Of a DNA stretch of 64,000 nt, positions 58,679 through 64,000 are shown piece after piece. Both the position numbers and the translations under genes were made by a program. The notes below the pieces were generated by a model. The model saw nothing but the letters and a program-made list of their open reading frames with translations, was not told where the DNA came from and searched no databases. Origin of the DNA: Planctomycetales bacterium (lineage in GTDB: Bacteria; Planctomycetota; Phycisphaerae; SM23-33); assembly GCA_030612725.1 (NCBI GenBank), contig JAUWNJ010000013.1, forward strand, positions 1 through 64,000, given 5' to 3'. How positions within the stretch are numbered: the stretch's first letter is position 1; each line of letters begins with the position of its first letter.

Positions 58679-60162
58679 ATTTCCTGAAAGAAAATTTATT
58701 TCTGGTCATTACGGCGGCGGTTGTCATTGTGGGCGCCTCTGCGGGGTTACTGCTGGGAAGATCAATGGGCGCTCAGTCCGACACCGATAGCAAACCATAT
58801 ATATCCAAGGCCAAGGAGATTAATTCATTGGCCTCTCACGGTATCAACAAGCGTGGTGTCGAGGCTAAAAAACGACGAGTCGAAGATATGCGATATCAGG
58901 CCGAGACAGTGGCCGATACATTCCTTCGTCGCAACCGACGCGATCACGAGGTGCTGTCATTTGGAATTTCAGGTCAGACAGTCCCCGCATTTCCGGTCGA
59001 TCCGGAGTTCAAGGATCGTGAGACTCTTCGGCAACTGTTTCCGGAAAAATATCGCCGAGAGATAGCGAGTCTGTTGAAGACGCTCAAGCGGACCGTTCCA
59101 CCAACGACCAAGGAGATCGACGAGGAAATGGCGAGGATTACCGCCGGTGCGATGCCGGCAGAGAAAAAAGAAGAAAAAATCAACTATGCCGGTTCTGCAA
59201 CCAGAAACGATCGCGATCGTCGCGACCGCGACCGTTTCGACGACCGTAGGGAAATAAGACACGGTTCGGCACGCCCATCCAAGGTAGTGGATGTAAAAAG
59301 CGACATTGGACGGCAGGCATTGATTAATCTGGTTGTCAGACAATCGGAAAAGGGGTGGATATACGCCGACGAAGAACAGGATAAAACAAGCGACAGCGGC
59401 AGGGGCGAGAGCAGATTAACTACCGGCGGGGCAATGTACGTCGCACTTAAACGCAATACGCTGGATTACTCCGACGACGACCTATGGATGGCCCAGGTGG
59501 GACTGTGGGTACAAAAGGATATTATCAACGCGATTAACCTGACAAACGAACAGGTAAGAAAAACGGCCTCCCGAAAGCAGACGGGCGTGGCCGCATCGGC
59601 GGTGAAACGTTTGATGAATATCGACGTCAGAGGATTTGTCCTTGGCGGATCGGCCGACTCGGGCGCAACGACCACGGTGCTTCAATACGCAAACATTGAT
59701 TCCGCCAAAGGCGATAAAACTCCTCCCCGACTCACGGGACGGGCGTGTAACAAACTCTACGATGTGGTGCATTATGATTTCACCGTCGTGATTCCCATGC
59801 GGTATCTTCTCAGGCTGCAAAGGAACCTGATGGCGCAGAACTATCACACCATTCTGGAACTCAGCATCATCAAACCGGTGCAGTCAAAGGTGTACTATTA
59901 CGGTACTGATTCCGTGATGAAGGTAACCATCGTCGGTGAAATGCTTATGCTGACGGACTGGACTCGCGGGCGATGGGATAAGGAAACGAAAACCTGGGAT
60001 AAGGACTATCCCCCCCTGATGCCGGTAGAAGATTTCCTGAAGAATATAAGAGAGATGAACCCCGACGCCCTGCGAGATGAAGACAACAAAAGAAAGGGAT
60101 TGTCCCCTATAATCAAGACCAAGACCAAGACCAAGACCAGTAAATTCCGACGCCGAAGGTGA
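58675..60162 (+). CDS. Unknown inner-membrane protein in PilO position
   Basis: A 495-residue protein with a TM helix (residues 9-29), a probable coiled coil (about 45-85), an Arg/Asp-rich low-complexity segment (about 175-205), and a C-terminal globular domain with YDVVHYDFTVVIPMRYLLRL and a ferredoxin-like pattern. It starts by ATGA overlap with the pilM fusion. Position and topology resemble PilO, which it may replace, but size and sequence do not match the usual PilO. The C-terminus reads IKTKTKTKTSKFRRRR, from four AAGACC units at 60115-60138. Confidence 0.7.
   Translation: MNFLKENLFLVITAAVVIVGASAGLLLGRSMGAQSDTDSKPYISKAKEINSLASHGINKRGVEAKKRRVEDMRYQAETVADTFLRRNRRDHEVLSFGISGQTVPAFPVDPEFKDRETLRQLFPEKYRREIASLLKTLKRTVPPTTKEIDEEMARITAGAMPAEKKEEKINYAGSATRNDRDRRDRDRFDDRREIRHGSARPSKVVDVKSDIGRQALINLVVRQSEKGWIYADEEQDKTSDSGRGESRLTTGGAMYVALKRNTLDYSDDDLWMAQVGLWVQKDIINAINLTNEQVRKTASRKQTGVAASAVKRLMNIDVRGFVLGGSADSGATTTVLQYANIDSAKGDKTPPRLTGRACNKLYDVVHYDFTVVIPMRYLLRLQRNLMAQNYHTILELSIIKPVQSKVYYYGTDSVMKVTIVGEMLMLTDWTRGRWDKETKTWDKDYPPLMPVEDFLKNIREMNPDALRDEDNKRKGLSPIIKTKTKTKTSKFRRRR
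60115..60138 (+). repeat. (AAGACC)4 hexanucleotide tandem repeat
   Basis: Four perfect AAGACC units encode KTKTKTKT at the C-terminus of the preceding protein. Length variation would be in frame and could change the tail. Confidence 0.9.
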
Positions 60163-60243
60163 GGCTGACATTGTTATGTGCCGGAAACGCCGGCTTGTCT
60201 TTGCAGGCGTCTGGTTTGATGAAAAAATGAGGAGATTGAAATC

Positions 60244-62439
60244 ATGGCCCGGAAAGAAGAAGCCGGCTTGATTGAACAGCACGTGGAAAAGATTGCCATC
60301 GGGATCGCGTTGGTGATCCTGGTTGTCGTGGGTTTGCACTGGGGGCTGGAAAGTCCGCGCCGGATTAAACTGGGAATCAATGCCATCGGGATGCGCCAAA
60401 CGGTAGAACGGACTTTCCAGACGACATTCCTGACCAAGAAGTGGCAGTTCGGCCCGCTGAACGGCGGGACAGCCGTTCTGGTGGACAACTCGGCATACTG
60501 GGTGGACGCCGCTGACAAGGTCTATGCCGCCAACGGAAACGCTAAGACTTGGTCTCCCATAATCGACTACGCCCCCAAAGGAATTGACATCGACTCGGTA
60601 ACGTCCGCTATCGGGATGCCCCCTAAAGACTACTCGCCCAGTGAAGTTGATCAGGCACTGAAAGACGCGTCGGACAACCTGGAAAAGCGGATGGAAAGGT
60701 TGAAACCTGAAATTATACCGGTACCGAATTATGTAGAGCGACTGGAAGCGATTTATAAAAACCCATATAATACCGGACGTGTGCACTCTTACGTTCGTTA
60801 TAGATCAGATCTAATGCCTCCCAATCTGGTTATAACAAAGGTAAAGACTGTTGAGCCAACCGGTCTGGCCGCTCTGGTACCGCTACCGAAACCCGAACAG
60901 CCGCTGGTAAAAACCATTCGGGAAGTCCAGGTCAGTTTGACGCCGGAGGGAGAAACAGAATACAAAGGAATCAATATAACCCACGTTGCAGCGGTTTTCG
61001 AACACGGAAAAGTTCTCAAGAAGTGGAAACAAGCCCTTGAAAAAACATATGTACCTCCCAAGGTTGTCTTTTTTGCTGTTGAGGCGCGTCGCCGGTATCT
61101 CCTTCCGGACGGTTCGTGGAGTGAAGGCCGACCAGCCGTAATGGCAATTGTGCCCGGAAATCAGAAATTACCGGTAATCCCGGAGGCAGATGGGAAAAAT
61201 TTTCTCATAATTCAACAGAAGTGTAACGAATTGTCCTGGATTGCGAACCAGGAACAAATTCTCGAATCTCCCTGCCCTGACATCGTCTGGTCTAATCGTC
61301 GGACGGGAACATGGCAGATTCAAGACCACAAAGCTCGCACACGTGTCAGCGACCTCCTGAAGACCGAAGAGGAAAAATCGACAACATCTGAAAAGACAGA
61401 AACAGATGCCAGATTGGCCCGCGAGCGCGAGGCAGCCAGACGCCGCGGAGAAGAAGCCAAAAGACAACGTGAGGCAGCCAAACGCCGCGAAGAGGAAGCC
61501 AAGCGCCGCCGGGTTGTCAGGCCGAATGTTCGAGGTAGAACGGAGCGGTCCGAGCGTCGTGGTGATGAGGGCAGAAACAGAAGATCGACGGTCAGGCGTG
61601 ATGAACGTCGCGGTGATGAGGGCAGAGGCAGAATCAGAAGACCAGTCGAGCGTGATGAACGTCGCGGCGATGAGGGCAGAGGTAGAATACCAGCCGGGCG
61701 CGATGAAGACCGTCGTGGTGATGGGGGCAGAGGAATTCGGCGTGGCGAAGACAGGCGTGTCGGTCTGGGGCGCCGTTCCGTAACGGCTGGGCCTGATGCG
61801 CCCAAACTCGTATTAATACCTACTCTCCAGGAGCAGTTGGATAACCCCGCCGGTATCCTTGAGGTGTGGTTTCATGACACGAACCTGACCGAAGGGATGA
61901 CCTATCGTTATCAACTTCGCCTGGTTCTTATTAATCCGCTTCTGGGTCGCTTTAAGGATGTTGCGAATAAGGATGACGCTAAGATTAAGTTTGTTCGCAC
62001 ACCCTGGTCCCAATGGTCTGAACCGGTAAGCGTGAAGCGTCCGACCGAGTTTTTCCTGGTCGGGAGCGCTCCGCAAATGGGTACGGTAACGCTGGAGGTA
62101 TTCACGCAGCAATGGGGTCAGTGGATCAGTCATAGTTTCAGGATCGGACAGGGCGAACCTATCGGCGAAGAGGTTCGCAAAGAGTTACTTCGACTTGGCG
62201 GAGGCGAGCAGGAAGAAACACTCGTCAACTTCAAGACCGGCGCTATTGCCGTAAGTTTTAATTTCAAGAAGAAACAACGAATTCCCGGTACGAACTTTTT
62301 CCGGACGACGACGGAGTTGCTGTACCTCGATGCGGATGGGAAACTTCGCACGCGTACGCAGGACGACTCGTCGCAGAGATACAAGGATTTGCGCAACGAA
62401 GTTCTTAAATCGACCCGGACCGCGTCAAGTGTGCGGTAG
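60244..62439 (+). CDS. Unknown inner-membrane protein with Arg/Gly-rich tandem repeats, pilus locus
   Basis: A 731-residue protein with one TM helix (residues 17-36) and a periplasmic portion. Residues 230-330 are beta-rich (REVQVSLTPEGETEYKG). A highly charged coiled coil (about 380-425, AREREAARRRGEEAKRQREA) is followed by an Arg/Gly/Asp/Glu-rich segment (about 430-510) built from 18-residue repeats containing DERRGDEGRGRI. The C-terminal part (about 520-725) has GMTYRYQLRLVLINPLLGRF and VTLEVFTQQWGQWISHSFRI. Position between the PilO-like and secretin-like genes suggests a PilP-like linker, but this is inferred from order only. Confidence 0.7.
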   Translation: MARKEEAGLIEQHVEKIAIGIALVILVVVGLHWGLESPRRIKLGINAIGMRQTVERTFQTTFLTKKWQFGPLNGGTAVLVDNSAYWVDAADKVYAANGNAKTWSPIIDYAPKGIDIDSVTSAIGMPPKDYSPSEVDQALKDASDNLEKRMERLKPEIIPVPNYVERLEAIYKNPYNTGRVHSYVRYRSDLMPPNLVITKVKTVEPTGLAALVPLPKPEQPLVKTIREVQVSLTPEGETEYKGINITHVAAVFEHGKVLKKWKQALEKTYVPPKVVFFAVEARRRYLLPDGSWSEGRPAVMAIVPGNQKLPVIPEADGKNFLIIQQKCNELSWIANQEQILESPCPDIVWSNRRTGTWQIQDHKARTRVSDLLKTEEEKSTTSEKTETDARLAREREAARRRGEEAKRQREAAKRREEEAKRRRVVRPNVRGRTERSERRGDEGRNRRSTVRRDERRGDEGRGRIRRPVERDERRGDEGRGRIPAGRDEDRRGDGGRGIRRGEDRRVGLGRRSVTAGPDAPKLVLIPTLQEQLDNPAGILEVWFHDTNLTEGMTYRYQLRLVLINPLLGRFKDVANKDDAKIKFVRTPWSQWSEPVSVKRPTEFFLVGSAPQMGTVTLEVFTQQWGQWISHSFRIGQGEPIGEEVRKELLRLGGGEQEETLVNFKTGAIAVSFNFKKKQRIPGTNFFRTTTELLYLDADGKLRTRTQDDSSQRYKDLRNEVLKSTRTASSVR
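61542..61740 (+). repeat. 54-bp in-frame tandem repeats
   Basis: Three to four degenerate units, best seen at 61597-61633 and 61651-61687 (CGTGATGAACGTCGCGG then GATGAGGGCAGAGG), with weaker flanking copies. They encode an 18-residue unit with DERRGDEGRGRI in the preceding protein. Confidence 0.88.
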
Positions 62440-62751
62440 CAGGAAACAAAAGTCAGCGTAAAAAATGCCGACGATTTTCTGCTTGCATTACCTGGTATGA
62501 TTGAATTATGCTGCTCTCGCCCTGCCGAGCGCGAGGTTCGTTGTTTAGTAGTATGGTTGTATGCTATTGTTCGATAAATAAAGGAACAACGGGCTTGGAT
62601 ATAGTGATGGTGTCGCTCTCGGCGTACCCGCTCGGCGAGGAGTAGGTTTTTCGTGTAGGATGGTCCCCGAGCAGGTACTGATGACGGATCGCCGATAAGA
62701 AGGCGACCTTGCGAACCTGTGTGGCATGGGTTTCTTGAAAGGAGCATTGCA
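62440..62751. other. 312-base leader before secretin-like gene
   Basis: No gene is supported. A small hairpin follows the preceding stop (AGCAGGAAA near 62444 with TTTTCTGCT near 62474, enclosing a GTCAGC / GCCGAC stem). Further on are several short GC-rich inverted segments (for example CTCGGCGAGGAG near 62632) and GATCGCCGATAAGAAGGCGA near 62686. The structured look suggests a leader RNA, but no known riboswitch was recognised. AAAGGAG (62738-62744) is the ribosome-binding site of the next gene. Confidence 0.4.
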
Positions 62752-64000
62752 TTGCGTTGGCTTACTAACTTGCGATGGACAGCGTTGGCGATAGTTGTGG
62801 TATTGGTTGTTGGTCCGGCTGCTTGGGGGCAGGATGCCAAGACTGACGATGCACAGGCACTATTGAAGCAGGGTGTGGAGCAGTACAAAAACCTGGACTT
62901 CAAGAGCGCCCAGGCAACGTTCCTGAAGGCCGGCGAACTCAGGGACCGCCTTACCGATGATCAGAAGAAGCAACTCGATGAATACCTCAAAAAAGTCAAC
63001 GATGCCGCCAAGCAGCAGGCAGCGGCTCTGGGGGCATACGATGACGGTGTGGAGGCGCTCAAGGCCAACGATCTGAAAAAGGCCCAAAGTCTCTTTGAAC
63101 AGGTCGCCCGGAGCGAGTTCGTCTATAAGGAGGTGCGCAAGGAGGCTCGTACGCAGCGTGCGCTGGTGATCAAGCGGATTGAAGAGGCCAAGGCCGCCGC
63201 TGACGCCAAAGCCGCGGACAACTCAAAAACCGCCACCGAGAAGACGACAGAAACCCCCGCTCCGAAGAGCGAATCCGATGCCGCTGCGAAGGCGAAGATC
63301 CGCTTCAAACGTCTTCAGGCGAAAATCGACAAGGCAAAGGACTTTATCGTCAAGGGAAACAATGCGCTGGACGCCGACAAGGTCGAACAGGCCATTGCCC
63401 ATTTCGAGCAGGCAATCAAGATTGCACCGCAGTACAAACCTGCACACGAGCGTCTCGCTTTTGCCAAAAGCCTCGTCGGGTCCGGTGGAGGACTGGCGGC
63501 GATAACCCGCCTCGAAAAGACACGGAGCATCCGCAAGCAGCGAACCGAAGTCCGTTACACCAAGGCTATGCAGCGGGCACGAGAAGCAGTGCAATCGCCC
63601 AGGGGAAAAGAAGATTTCGCCAAGGCCACCGAAGAGGTCAACTACGCCAAAACACTTTTGGCGACCAACAAGAGCCTGTTCACCAGCAAGGAATACAGCG
63701 ACAAAAAGATAGAAACCGAAAAACTGGCCGAGTATATCGAGATGGTCAAATCGAAATGGCAAAAGGAACAGGTTGCCATTCAGGCCACGGAGATCAAGCA
63801 AAGCAAACTCCGCCGCGAAAGGGACATAAGGCGCCAAAAGCGCGAAAAGATTGCAACATTGAAGGCGCGGGCCGATACCCTCTGCGATGAACAGAAATAC
63901 AAGCAGGCCATTGATGTGTACGGTCAAATTCTCAAACTGGATCCCAATGACGTCTGGGCGAAGAAATCCTACAGCCGGCTGGACCGATTCGTGCAAATTC
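62752..64000 (+). CDS. Exported TPR protein, probable N-terminus of a secretin (3' truncated)
   Basis: The frame is open from TTG 62752 to the window end (416 codons, incomplete). TTG is chosen because AAAGGAG lies 7 bases upstream and a signal peptide follows (WTALAIVVVLVVGPAAWG, cleaved before QDAKT). The mature part has TPR-like repeats (ALLKQGVEQYKNLDFKSAQA, YDDGVEALKANDLKKAQS, VEQAIAHFEQAIKIAPQYK, YKQAIDVYGQILKLDPND) separated by an Ala/Lys/Thr-rich linker. In planctomycetes such N-termini precede PilQ/GspD secretin domains; with a pilM operon upstream that is the likely identity, but the secretin domain is outside the window. Confidence 0.7.
   Translation, partial: MRWLTNLRWTALAIVVVLVVGPAAWGQDAKTDDAQALLKQGVEQYKNLDFKSAQATFLKAGELRDRLTDDQKKQLDEYLKKVNDAAKQQAAALGAYDDGVEALKANDLKKAQSLFEQVARSEFVYKEVRKEARTQRALVIKRIEEAKAAADAKAADNSKTATEKTTETPAPKSESDAAAKAKIRFKRLQAKIDKAKDFIVKGNNALDADKVEQAIAHFEQAIKIAPQYKPAHERLAFAKSLVGSGGGLAAITRLEKTRSIRKQRTEVRYTKAMQRAREAVQSPRGKEDFAKATEEVNYAKTLLATNKSLFTSKEYSDKKIETEKLAEYIEMVKSKWQKEQVAIQATEIKQSKLRRERDIRRQKREKIATLKARADTLCDEQKYKQAIDVYGQILKLDPNDVWAKKSYSRLDRFVQI

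Noticed and set aside
62512-62700. Possible c-di-GMP or other riboswitch
   Set aside because: No match to a consensus I know; kept only as a structured-looking leader.

Overview
The window looks like a contig from an uncultured Planctomycetota bacterium, most likely Phycisphaerae-like. The evidence is three secreted proteins with PEP-CTERM sorting tails, a WD40 protein of planctomycetal style, HEAT-repeat lipoproteins, a TPR-fronted secretin-like protein, and many intergenic imperfect palindromes. Taxonomy is inferred from gene style, not from a marker gene. The first 16 bases are a poly-G run that looks like a contig-end artefact.

Layout. 0-16 kb holds housekeeping genes: ribE, an alginate-export-like porin, a PadR/HAAS pair, the minimal sufC-sufB iron-sulfur pair, tRNA-Gln, a stand-alone GMP synthetase ATP-pyrophosphatase subunit, carB, rho, hisA, an OmpA-like lipoprotein and a prepilin peptidase. 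16-27 kb holds two tandem paralogous secreted proteins, a beta-helix protein, lnt, a HEAT-repeat lipoprotein, and an operon of a coiled-coil membrane protein, a 63-residue membrane protein and MreB. 27-33 kb is a minus-strand sugar cluster (PIG-L deacetylase, NagB-like, PfkB kinase, CoA-disulfide-reductase/rhodanese, GH130) in which three of four gene gaps hold a palindrome. 33-46 kb has a second coiled-coil protein, polA, two PEP-CTERM proteins sharing a C-terminal module, acylphosphatase, a WD40 protein and a FliA/WhiG sigma factor. 46-52 kb has a MerR regulator with a perfect palindromic operator candidate, a Gfo/Idh oxidoreductase, aroA, an unusual chorismate synthase and hicAB. 53-64 kb is a type IV pilus / type II secretion locus (PilT-like ATPase, PilM fusion, two large unknown inner-membrane proteins, truncated TPR/secretin-like gene), with mtaB among them.

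The most interesting signal is a recurrent insertion architecture. At sufB and at aroC a two-gene cassette (padR-HAAS; hicA-hicB) lies directly downstream of the core gene, and beyond the cassette is a second copy of the last 92-96 bases of that core gene. The copies differ almost only at synonymous positions (6 of 6 for sufB counting the stop codon, 7 of 8 for aroC), so they diverged as functional coding sequence before being brought together. This indicates gene-end replacement by incoming DNA rather than simple duplication. A related case puts a 55-base copy of the acyP 5' end upstream of a PEP-CTERM gene. No integrase or transposase gene is visible in the window.

The second signal is a collection of sequence-unrelated but similarly built imperfect palindromes (25-45 base arms, 20-30 base loop) confined to intergenic spaces. 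Two families occur twice. One copy sits in a spacer whose duplicated counterpart lacks it, giving an apparent filled/empty site pair.
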